The translations under genes were made by a program, and so were the position numbers. 64,000 bases of DNA. Source: Gautieria morchelliformis. Taxonomy: Eukaryota; Basidiomycota; Agaricomycetes; Gomphales; Gomphaceae. Positions 44,942 through 54,783 of this stretch are shown piece by piece (position 1 is the stretch's first letter; each line of letters opens with the position of its first letter). The stretch covers positions 186,001 through 250,000 of the forward strand of contig WHVA01000014.1 of the NCBI GenBank assembly GCA_015179125.1, given 5' to 3'. The notes under the pieces are model-generated. The model did no database searches, was not told the origin of the DNA, and saw only the letters and a program-made list of their open reading frames with translations.

Positions 44942-47430
44942 ATGTTTCGACCGACTAGACTCTATATGGCACTGGTTGTATTACTACTCCAGCGGTGCGT
45001 AGTCTCGGTGCACAATAGCTGCAGGCCGCTCACGAATGTCTCCTAGGACTTCTGCCTTTTATGCCTCTCAGTGGACTTTTTCCTTGCTCGTGTGTACACG
45101 GTAGCCCCGTTTTATGAATTTATTACGTCATTTCCATACTTGCCGTAAACCACGTGGGAATTTAAGCGGACCGCCCGGACTATATACAGCTTCCCTATCT
45201 AAGGTTATTGCCAGCGAATCATTACTCTTCGCTTTCTGCGACGTGGTACCCTAGTCAGGCGGCGCCCAGTCCACATGAAGGTATTTACCTCGTGAGGTTC
45301 CTGACCGGCCATGGGACATCACAGGTATGGGGCCCCTTGAGACATTGATCCTGTTCGTCTCACGAGGATGCTTTTATTTTGTTATCCAGTGGTAGAGGCA
45401 CGCCATTCCCAGCAGCGTCGGGATTGTTCGGAAGTCCGCAGGATTAAATTTCTACATTTCCGATAGAAGGACTACCGTTTATATTCTGTGTGACCCCTGC
45501 CTGCGATCCTCATGGCTTCTCGCGGAACAAAGTGCGTGACACCCAATAGTGCCTTGCAGGTTGGCCCTCGCTTTGCTGGCAGCTACGTCTTCCCCCACAA
45601 GCCTCTTTTAGTCCCCAGCAAAATGTAACCAGGTGTCACGTAGTTCCCCCACCTCTCATGACCCCGTGTTGGGTGGGTAACAGACGAACTGCCTTCACTG
45701 ACGTCGACACCCTCGGTAGCTCCTTCCAGCAGCGCAGTTCCAGGCAGTGACGACGTTGCAATTTCTGATCTCCATTGCTGCACTAGACATGCCTGTAACA
45801 CCATTTGTCGTTGTCTCGTCAGTCTCACTGTCGGGGTCCCACCCTGCGTCCATCCGGTCGGCCGCAATTGAAGTGGCGGGCGCCGTGTCTTCGGCGAATA
45901 AGACAGTGTCCTCGACTACGTCCTCATCACGACCATCATCTCAGTCGTACGTTTGTCTGTCACTCGTCTGACCCTACGTCTGACTGACATGGGAGGCTTA
46001 CATCTTCTGGCAACAACAATGTATCACCTACTCGCATTGCCGATATTTCTCCTTCTGTTGCCTTACCCCTTTCCTCGACGCATGCTACTTCCAGCGCGGC
46101 TCAGTCGTCTTTCGCATCCACATCCCCACGGCCTAGTTCTTCGAATACACTTGCACAGAGCAGCTCAAAACCATCAGCATCCTCAGCTACTCCATCCAAG
46201 GCATCTGTCAACAGTACGGCAAGTACAGGGTCTACCAGAGCGTCTTTGGCCCAATCCGTCTCATCAAACGTTCGCAATACCACTTCCTCTGTCTCTACTC
46301 GTGTTAGTGTTGGGAGCACTCCGGCGCATACAGTGAGAAAACTTGTGACAAACTACGCGTGAAGGACTAACTTTGTCGTATGATAGTTTGTTCCGCAAGT
46401 GTCGACGTCAGATACATTGCCATCCACATCGACAACCCAAGTATCAGGGCCCACCAATGCGTTAAACACTTTCGCACAGCCTTCTGGGTATGTCACTCAG
46501 GACTGGAATGCAGTGCTAACAGACATTAATATCATATGATTAGTTTCTTTGCAAACCGAGGTGCGGTAGCAGGTGTGTTTGTTGTTGTAGGCCTTGTTGT
46601 CCTGGGTTTGGCAGCGCTCCTCTTTTTCGGTTGGAAACGTTACTGTCGTCGCTCTCGCAGCGGGTACACCACGGAGCCGACATCGCCTAACATTGAGCCG
46701 TCATACAACAACGATACGCACTACAGGCGTGCAAGTCAGATGCTAGCGCTAGGCGATGTCCTCAGTGCCGGTGCATCGAGACCATTGTCGGGACATAGTG
46801 TTCCGTCTGAAGACTCTCACACTTTCAGCCGTCTCAGTCACCATTCTACTGACCCCATCGTCCCCCCTCTTGCGTTTCCGGAACAACACGCCGATACAGG
46901 CCCAAGTCAAGGATATTCTGAGGGGCACACAGACGGGTACAAAAGCCTGATCCCCTTTCCACCGCCGGCAAAACTGTTCTTCGGCCAAAGTCAAGTGTCT
47001 GTGCAGTCCGCTGCGGAATCGTCACCGTCGATCTACCCTCCTACGCTGCCCTCTGTTGCCGAGGAAGAGGAGGAGCATTACTGGCGACGGCAAGGATTCG
47101 AGCATGTTTCCGATTTGCAGGAATCTAACGGGATAGGTGAGAAGCATACAATGCAGCAACAGCCCACGCCACCAGATTCAATGCTGGGCTTGTGGTCCGA
47201 TGTGTCACACTCAATATTTCAACACCATAGTGTTTCAGAAGAGAACGAGCTCATAAGGAGTCTCGATCCTCGCATGGAACCCACCTCGGTGCACAAAGGA
47301 ACCACTGCACCCATCGCTAGTCCACCAAGGTTGCAACTTCAAGATGGACGCTATCCTATAGGTGTATGTTATAACCTCCCAGCAGAGAACTGCGATTGCA
47401 TTGCTGACTGTATTCCTTTTAGCCTCATAG
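44942..47430 (+). CDS. Ser/Thr-rich mucin-like single-pass membrane protein
   Basis: Probable cell-surface glycoprotein. The secure part starts near 45660: ELPSLTSTPSVAPSSSAVPG, SSANKTVSSTTSSSRPSSQS, then about 130 residues of Ser/Thr/Ala (SSSNTLAQSSSKPSASSATP), followed by one membrane helix VAGVFVVVGLVVLGLAALLF and a basic stop-transfer WKRYCRRSRSGY. The cytosolic tail of about 250 residues has acidic and Pro-rich motifs and ends near RYPIAS after a final intron (about 47362-47420). N-terminal exons are tentative: the ATG at 44942 gives a convincing signal peptide (MFRPTRLYMALVVLLLQR) and an exon FYASQWTFSLL; a frame with HEGIYLVRFLTGHGTSQ and LPFIFCVTPACDPHGF follows, joined to the mucin part through a 13-nt exon (SPAK). 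One candidate path meets an in-frame TAA at 45445. Family not named. Confidence 0.6.
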
Positions 47431-47653
47431 ACGAGCACAGTAAAGTCAAGTAGGTTGTAGGACTAGGCAGATCATGTCTATCGATATAAATGTATAGGAC
47501 GTGTACATTAACTCCATGTTGCCACCTCACCCATGCCCCGAGGGTAGAGGTCATTTTAAATACGCGACAGTTATTATTGCGAAAACGTGGAACTTTTATT
47601 CCCAAAGTACATATCAAAGCATTTGACAGACACAACATTTCAACATTCGGCAT

Positions 47654-48574
47654 TCAACCCCACTTGCGCCATTCCTGACCATCTGGGGGCTTGACACTCA
47701 CGGGACCCTTGCTAACATCGTTCCAATCCGTTGATAATGTTGTCCCACCAGACTCAGTATAGCTTTTCATTATGGCTCGCTTGGCGTCCTCATCCACGTT
47801 CGAGAACAAGTCAGCGAAGGCGCTATTCGAGTCAATGGCATTCGGGTCTTCGGACATGGTTTTGTCCTTCTCAGATTTGAGAATGTTGTCCGATAAACTC
47901 TCCCAGTTCTTGTGCGGCTTGCGCGCGGGCGTGGAATTGGAGCCTGGGGCGGCACTTCCGGGTAAGACGGCGGCTATGCCAGGTATATTATGAAATGAAT
48001 GCAGTGTGAGCGGCGCGGGGTTGAGATGACACGTACCGTCAGATGCGTTACCTCCCACTAACCTGACCCACCTCCCAGGAGCGCGTTTAGCGAGCCGGAC
48101 CTGTGGGACCACGAATCAGTTCAGGAGTCGCAGTCGCCCGAGCTGGCGACACGCACTTCCACCTTGACTTTACCGATGGTGAAATCGCTGGCCGTGGGGT
48201 CTATCTCACCAGTCAGAGGTTCAAGAACGAGCCTTTTATCGCCATTCTGGTAGATCAACTGTCACAAAGAGGGGCGGGGCAAGGGCGTGAGTTCATGCGG
48301 ACACGGGTCTATTGGAGAAGCCCTGGGGGCAAATGTACAGCCTGGGGTGTCAAATTGACGGCAGCCTCATCTGGGTTTGCGCCTTTGTCAAAAATCGAAA
48401 TCGTGACCTGAGACAAAAAGAAACGCAAGCTCAATGCCAGTGTTAAAGGAGGCGTTGAGGCGCACCGTTTGGTCTGTCTCATAGAACTCGTGTCTTCATT
48501 GATAGCGATTTGAAACTTTGAGACTTTAGTGGGCCAATGTAGGAGAGGGTGACTCACCGTGGTTCGATGGACAT
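47654..48574 (-). CDS. SGT1: SGT1 co-chaperone (CS plus SGS domains)
   Basis: Hsp90 co-chaperone that supports SCF ubiquitin ligase and kinetochore assembly. The ATG at 48574 gives MSIEPRHEFYETDQT, spliced over short introns to VTISIFDKGANPDEAAVNLT and LIYQNGDKRLVLEPLTGEID, ASDFTIGKVKVRLAKRAPGR: the CS fold. The SGS domain closes the protein: KPHKNWESLSDNILKSEKDK, DPNAIDSNSAFADLFSNVDE and RAIMKSYTESGGTTLSTDWN followed by VKPPDGQEWRKWG. No TPR domain is seen upstream, as opposed to plant and yeast SGT1; the upstream sequence (to 48753) is short and the next gene begins there. The start could be a little upstream in the same frame. About six introns. Confidence 0.9.
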
Positions 48575-48753
48575 TGTGGCGAGGGGCAAGCTGGAAGCCT
48601 CTAATCTGGCGGCGCTGTTCTCCACGAATGCGGCGATCTCCGATGGCTGAATCCCCATACCCCTGGCAGAGAGCGAAAACACCAAATACCAAAGCACAAA
48701 GCTAGGTATATAGCTCGCAATGCTCAGAATATGCTGTACAGTACACGCTAAAA

Positions 48754-50089
48754 TCAATGTAGTTCGTCACCATACACCTGCTTCCAGCTCTCCCTATTTT
48801 TGATCAATGTGAAGAACGCGCGTATCTTGGACCCGAGTACAAACGTATCGTCTCCTGTGCGATCCCTTACGGTCTCTTCCAGCTGTTTAAACCCAGAATA
48901 CACGTCCTCATATGGATTTGCCGCCTTAGGCGTGGTCGGTGCACTTGAAGGAGGATTGGACGCGCCAGAGACAAACAGGAGGCGAGTGAACCATGCAGCG
49001 AGGTGCATGTCGGCGAGGGATATCTGATCGCCTGCCAGAGAGAGGTGTCAATCATCTACGACTCTTGAAAAATAACACACCGAGAGCGTATGGACCCAGC
49101 AGCATATTCTCCAAACGAGCCAGAATATCTTTTACGCTATTCCAGACCTCCACTGACCTCTTATAAAAGGCTTCTCTCTCTTGCTTCCCTAGTGCGTTCA
49201 GCGCTGACACCGGCACACTAGAGTTCTCATACACTCGCACTATAAATCCATTTTCGGTATGACGCGATCCCCACAGCCTTTTTGCCTGTTCACTCGCTTC
49301 CTGACCTTCTTGTGTCATGTACCTTTGCAGCGCGGCTTGTCGAAGGTTGACAAACTCGGCCTGCGGACTTTTGGCATGTGCAAGGAGATCTTCGAGCGTT
49401 GAAGCGGCAAGGCTCAGGAAATTGATTGGCACAGAGTGGAGCAAAGAAATAGTCTTATTTGAAATTTCAGAGAGTGCCATGGTGGCAGGGGCCAACGCTG
49501 GTGCTGGCGCAAGAGAGGTCGTGTTGGTCGTAGAGGCCGCTGACCGAGACTGGTCGAGGAACTCGAGGACTGACTGAAATCGGTAGAGTGGATTCCAGTA
49601 AGTGAACGGGATGAAAAAGGCCTCAAACCTTGGTATCGGTCAAGGCGCGGTACTTTTTTGGTCCGTCAAGTGCCAGAGTTTCTGCCAATGGGACCACGAG
49701 GGCTGGGACTGTGCCTACAAGGAAAATTAAAGAAGCGTATTGATATACATGTTGCCATACCGCCAGGATTGATGCGAATGTATGCGGGGGAGAAGTTCTC
49801 TCCACGCACTAGGAGAGGTGCTTACGGTCAGCGTCGATGTAAGAGATTTGAGGACGTACTCAAATTGACAACCTTGAGCTCAAGTTCATCTGCGCCGTAG
49901 CCTTTCTCTTTACTGTTGGCTGTGTGAGTGGTGGTAGATGAGAGCTCGAGGAAGCTTGCTTACAGACCAAGCAGAACTATGAAGTGGGTTGTCAGAATGA
50001 TTTGGAACAAGGTCGTTGTCGTCCCTACCTGCTGAGGCCCAGACACTCAGTGGGTTGTAGTACAAGACTGCCTTTGGAATGGGGGACAT
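48754..50089 (-). CDS. Glutathione S-transferase-like protein
   Basis: GST-fold protein, cytosolic; conjugation or isomerase role uncertain. The ATG at 50089 gives MSPIPKAVLYYNPLSVWASA. Small exons follow with GYGADELELKVVNL and GENFSPAYIRINP, then GTVPALVVPLAETLALDGPK (cis-Pro glutathione-site region) and RALTDTK. The C-terminal helical domain is in APATMALSEISNKTISLLHS through LENMLLGPYALG, then DQ-I-S-x-ADMHLAAWFTRLL, with the Asp of the N-capping box, and it ends SWKQVYGDELH at 48754. No Ser/Tyr/Cys catalytic residue could be confidently placed. It shares a 288-bp divergent promoter with the kinase-like gene. Confidence 0.75.
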
Positions 50090-50377
50090 GGTGAGGACAG
50101 AGTGCGTCTGGTGGATGGCCGACGCTCATGGACGCCGATTACATCACCGCCACCCACGTGAGCATGTCCGGTTACTCCGAGACATCACCGCCCCTTGTTT
50201 TGCCACCGAAAAGGTGGGCGCAAGGCGGCTGCCTTTTTGGGCCTCACAAAGGGCGTTTCCACTTGCCCATGTGGCCTTGTTTTGCCACAATGGCACAATG
50301 GCACAATGTTATAAAGCATCGCCAGATTGCCACCACCTTCACAACAGTTTCATACACCCCACTCCACGCAAACTCCA
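50090..50377. promoter_or_regulatory. Divergent promoter, GST-like / kinase-like genes
   Basis: Contains a TATA box TTATAAAG at 50309-50316, 62 bp upstream of the plus-strand ATG. Three direct copies of CACAATGG (last one CACAATGT) lie at 50286-50309 just before it. The 13-bp sequence CTTGTTTTGCCAC appears twice, at about 50194 and 50276. These are candidate factor sites. Confidence 0.5.
50286..50309. repeat. 8-bp direct repeat (three copies) next to TATA box
   Basis: CACAATGG, CACAATGG and CACAATGT in direct succession immediately upstream of TTATAAAG in the promoter of the kinase-like gene. Confidence 0.8.
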
Positions 50378-53258
50378 ATGGCCGCTCCACTACCTATAGC
50401 CGTATCCCCCGACGATCATGACCAGCCTGCTGAGCCAATAGAAGGGACCTCCATTAAAGACCGAAATGAACGAGTAGTCGGCGGGATAGTCTACAGGTTC
50501 AACTCCAAGCAACTCTACACCGCGCATGGTAAATGGGCCTGGGCAAATGACGAACACTTCCTCAGTGTCGACCCAGGGATTCGCTTAGGCTGTATGTCCC
50601 GTGCCACTCTACTTTTTTAGTTCTCCCCGTAGTGACGCCCCTCTTTCTAACTTGAAGGTCACGTTATCCTAAAGACCGGTTATATAAACGAACAGAAGGT
50701 TGTTTATATCTCCAAGTTGTGCGTCGTTCAATCTCGATTCCCGTGAATCTATCTTCACACTTTCTCCGTGTAGGACTTCTGTCTGGGGCGAATGGAGAAT
50801 GTTTTTCGCCTCCCTGTATTTGTTCGCTTCTTCCAAGTATCTCCGTCCTCTTCAAGGAGACTGTGTCCCGTGGATTATCGGCGTACGCCACTGCAATGCT
50901 GGACGTGTTGGTGTGGCCCAGGATTTGCCTCATCCCAAGGGTTGGAGGGAGGCAGACATGTTTCTCGAAGAGTCGCAGAAGGAGGCTGTCATCGCCGCGT
51001 ACCAAAAACTACATGATCGAGGGATCCTCCATGGGCGTGTCGAGTACAGGCATATATTAATAGGCGATGACGGCAAGTGAGTACCAGCCGTTAGCTCGAT
51101 TTACCTCCTTCTTAACAAGGTCGTCGGTCCGTCTTTCAGAGTCACGATCATAAATTTTAGTTTCAGCCGCGTCGTGGATCCGGACGAGTGGGCTCGCAAA
51201 GCAGGCTTGCCAAGTTGTTCTCCTTTGTGCCTTCGCAACGAAATGCGCAAAGTCAAGTTCTTGTTGAATTGGAAGGACTCAAGAGAGACAGAACCCCGTC
51301 TCGCCAAGCTTCGCAGTGCCACAGAAGAGCAACCCCGTCTCATTTATGATACAAGGAAAAACGTTGTGAAATATTCGTACGAGGAAATCGAAGCGATGAG
51401 GAAGGAGTTGGCTGAAGAATTAAAAGTGGTGAGTTCTCACATGAAATGCTGTGTATAGTGAGTTATAGACCGCTGACTTCATGAGCAGCAACCCGATGGT
51501 GGATTACGACTGGTTGATGTCAAAAAATGGTCATCCGGCGATCCCTGGAAAGCTCACCGCCTTGAAGTTACTGATGGGCCTTCCAAGAGGGTAAAGATAA
51601 AGGTGACGCGGATACCGCACCCGTCAATCCCAGCCGAGAAGACGACGGGGGCATCGATGGACCCCGTTGCCCCAGTGATTCCTGTCGCAGTGGACCCCGG
51701 TCCGGCAACGACTCAAATGCCTGCTATCGATTCTGGTGCAATTGACCGCCCCCCGGCGCCAACTAGTCCAAGTGGAGAGCGTCCCCTTGATATGGAGCAG
51801 ACCATGGTGCTAGATGAGCAGGCGAATGAGCAGAAGGATAGAAGTTTGGAGCGTGTCAATGCGGTGATAGCTAGATCTCCCGCGAGGAAGCGTTCCCTCG
51901 GCGAAGAATCGGAGACGGCGCCGGAGGGACGGACTAGTGTCAACGGGAAGGGAAAGGCGGTCGCCCGCGAATCCGACGATATCAACGAGCCTGCTAGAAA
52001 GCGTCAGAGGACTACGGAAGAGTCTGCCACACCCACTCCCGTCTCTACCCCTAATCCCCCAGCACTTTTACCGAAGCAACCCTTGGTCACCGAACTGCAC
52101 GACTTTGGCTCAATGACGCCCAGTAATCCCCCAGCACGTATACAAGTCGTGGAGGAATTCTTGCCCACGGATGACTTTAATGGCCCAACGATGTCCAATG
52201 CCTCTTCGAGCGAGACGGATGCGAACGACAGCATGAAGGCCCCACTTTTAGATGACGATGCGGCGGACCCTACGCCGTACGAATTAAGTCCAGAGGCGTG
52301 CGCATTCCTGCGGGGGGAAGCTGCGCGAGGATTTGCTCGCTTTGTCAAGGCCAGTACGCGTGTTCAGCCCCTCGAGAGACAGCTGGATCAAGAGAACCGC
52401 AACCTTGAGATGCGCCGATCCGAGCTACTGCGTGTAATGCTCATGCTGCCTAGAGAGGATCGGACGACTATTTGGACTAACATGGGCCAACCTGATGCAC
52501 GAACGCTCCTAGGACTTCTTCCGGAGCCGTCTAGCTCAATTAAGAGGTCGAGCGACGTCCAGAATCAGGTGGGGCGCACGGAAGATGCCTCCTCAAGCAG
52601 CAGCTCGAAGGCGTCCGTGCCAAATAGTTCAACGCTCTCACGCAAGTCGAATCAAGGCCTCCTCGAGGTTCAAAAGGTGCAAGCTAAGGCGAGTTCTAAA
52701 CAGAAGTTGCAAAGCCGCCTACAGATGGAGCGAGATAAGGATAGCGAAGCCATGCCGCCCCCACCGCTCCCCGTCATTCGTTCAGCTGGCACCTCTCAGA
52801 GACCCTCCATCGCCCGCTTGTCACAGAGGCGGCATGGCAGCAGCTCGCAGAGGCCCAGGAGCAGTGTATCCACTGCTCCTGAGCAGTCCGGTAGCTCCAT
52901 CCGTGAGCATCCGTACTGCGCACAGCTCAGACAGGCGGTGGACGACGCTCGCAAAGCTTACCCAGGTGGCGTCTTTTCGTTTAGCGTACCGCCAGAAATA
53001 CTGGCGTGGGAAGGCAGATCGACACGCAAATACCCATACCCTACGCCCAAGGGCCGGGTTATTGCCCGGACGCCTCATACTCGTATCACTGAGTTGACAG
53101 CCGTGCCGGAGCTAAAGGTCATCAAGCCGCCGAATTGGAAGGCGTTTGAAGCAAAGAGGAAGCGTGAGGATACGGAGGATACGGAGGATAGTCAGGCATT
53201 AGTACCTGCTGCTCTCGAGCCGAAAAGGCGCAAGACCGAGAATTGCGACTTGGTATAA
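50378..53258 (+). CDS. Kinase-like (probably catalytically dead) basidiomycete protein
   Basis: The ATG at 50378 gives MAAPLPIAVSPDDHDQPAEP. The middle exons contain a degenerate kinase C-lobe: QKLHDRGILHGRVEYRHILI then GDDGKVTIINFSFSRVV. The catalytic HRD is replaced by HGR with no Asp at the expected place, and DFG by NFS, so phosphotransfer is unlikely. Then come charged helices (MRKVKFLLNWKDSRETEPRL, YSYEEIEAMRKELAEELK) and a long disordered Ser/Pro-rich tail with basic nuclear-like patches (ARKRQRTTEES) and DSMKAPLLDDDAADPTPYEL, FLRGEAARGFARFVKASTRV. It ends EPKRRKTENCDLV at 53258. Similar proteins are common among mushroom genomes as hypothetical proteins. Function unknown. Four or five introns. 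Confidence 0.78.
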
Positions 53259-53835
53259 CGGTTACTTACGCCTGTCCCGAATTGAGATGTTTGCACGTAG
53301 TTCTTGTATCTCGTTAGCCTACAATTTACATTGCGCGCGTTTTTGCACCTGAGGCTGAAACCATCAAGCCCACTCATGTGCTGGTCACCAGCGGGAAAAA
53401 TCTACTCCCTGCAGGCTGCAGATAAGTTAAAGTAGCAGACGAGAGCAGGTAGTCCAATCGTAGCCTGAATCTGCCAGACTCGGTTCTGCCTAATGTAGGT
53501 ACCGGCGGAGAAGCAGGCAGCTCACAAAACACCACAGGTTTATTTGATGTTCATGCTCTTGGTTGACGCGTCGCGTTCTTTGTTTGGTGATATGTACGCG
53601 TCTCATTACAGTGACAGCAGTGACTAATGTGGAACTTCTTTGGGCCCCTCGCTATCGTCGACCTACTTTCGGTGTCCAGAATCTCAGACACGAATGGGCA
53701 CTTGGAGCCAATAAGTAGCCTGTTCAGTTTAGGCCTTATCGGTCTCATAAATATTACCGCCGCCACCTGGGTCCCCCTTTCTCTCTTATCTCCACACTGC
53801 CCCCCCCGACCAAGGGTCCACCAGAGAGTCGTGCA
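53259..53835. other. Intergenic region upstream of the hydrophobic membrane protein
   Basis: No clear coding. A frame from 53627 (MWNFFGPLAIVDLLSV...) extends into the next gene in another frame and is probably a shadow or 5' leader. Short CAGG/GCAG-containing stretch around 53400-53420 is a palindrome-like sequence (CCTGCAGGCTGCAG). Confidence 0.35.
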
Positions 53836-54528
53836 ATGCAAGCCCGTTACCCTCGTTTTCTTCTCACCGCATTTCTCGGTGTCGTGCTGGCATTTCCGTT
53901 GGGCATACTCACCGCCGCAATCACCGCCTTCTCCCTCTTCGGGACCATCCTCCCCATCAGTATCCTCCTTGCAGTCGTCTTTCCCATCGTCGTCCCCCTT
54001 ATCGCCGTTGCCGGCGTACTCCTCGCAAGCTGGTGCCTCGTCGTGTTCGCCGTGCACACTCTTATCAGAGTTGCCAGGATAGCAGTCGCGTTTACCGTCC
54101 TCTCCCCAGAAACAATTCATATTCTGTCCCATGCCCACGAAATCGCATACATGGGCATATACGGCGTCTTCGTCATCCTCAATGTAAATCCGCTGCCGGT
54201 GCCAGAGAAGGCATCGCCCCTCTCTTCGCCTCTGCGCCAGACTCCCGCCCCCTTGTTCATTCGCGACTGCCCTAAACTCTCCATACCTGTATTCCCACCC
54301 ACACCGCCGTATTCCGATCCATCCTACACCCCCTCTCGCAGCCCTACCTCGACCGAGAGCCGAGACACACCAGTTTCGCTTCGCACGCCCGTGGACGAGT
54401 CTCCCCATACTTCCTTGGCCCAGCTGTCAGACCTGCTGGGCACCTTAAAAGACGAGGAGCTCAGCATTGTGGCAAGCTACGTTGAAATCCTCCAGCGGGG
54501 GAGGTCGGCCGCAACTTTGCAGTTCTGA
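53836..54528 (+). CDS. Small membrane protein with long hydrophobic block
   Basis: An intronless 230-residue protein starting MQARYPRFLLTAFLGVVLAF. Residues 8-90 are almost continuously hydrophobic in two or more hairpins: PLGILTAAITAFSLFGTILP, ISILLAVVFPIVVPLIAVAG, VLLASWCLVVFAVHTLIRVA. The C-terminal half is Pro/Ser/Thr-rich and soluble (PPYSDPSYTPSRSPTSTESR), ending with a helix QLSDLLGTLKDEELSIVASY. The layout of paired hydrophobic hairpins at the N-terminus resembles lipid-droplet assembly proteins such as promethin/LDAF1 and yeast Ldo proteins, but no motif proves it. It converges on the RBR ligase gene. Confidence 0.72.
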   Translation: MQARYPRFLLTAFLGVVLAFPLGILTAAITAFSLFGTILPISILLAVVFPIVVPLIAVAGVLLASWCLVVFAVHTLIRVARIAVAFTVLSPETIHILSHAHEIAYMGIYGVFVILNVNPLPVPEKASPLSSPLRQTPAPLFIRDCPKLSIPVFPPTPPYSDPSYTPSRSPTSTESRDTPVSLRTPVDESPHTSLAQLSDLLGTLKDEELSIVASYVEILQRGRSAATLQF

Positions 54529-54783
54529 CTGACATAACGTCACTCAGTACTGAGAACATTGACTTAACATTCACTATTAGAAGATGATATCGTATAGATG
54601 CATGGCCTGGTTCCTTGGACAATATAGAAGAGTGGCTGTATGTATATGTGATACTATGTATGCTCTTACCACTCGAATACAAGCTCCAACACGCTTTCAA
54701 AACATTGCTCCACCCAGAACAGCCACTTGTTGTCAGTATCCCGCCATACTAAGACAGCGATCAGACGATTCAGAGCGAGCCAC

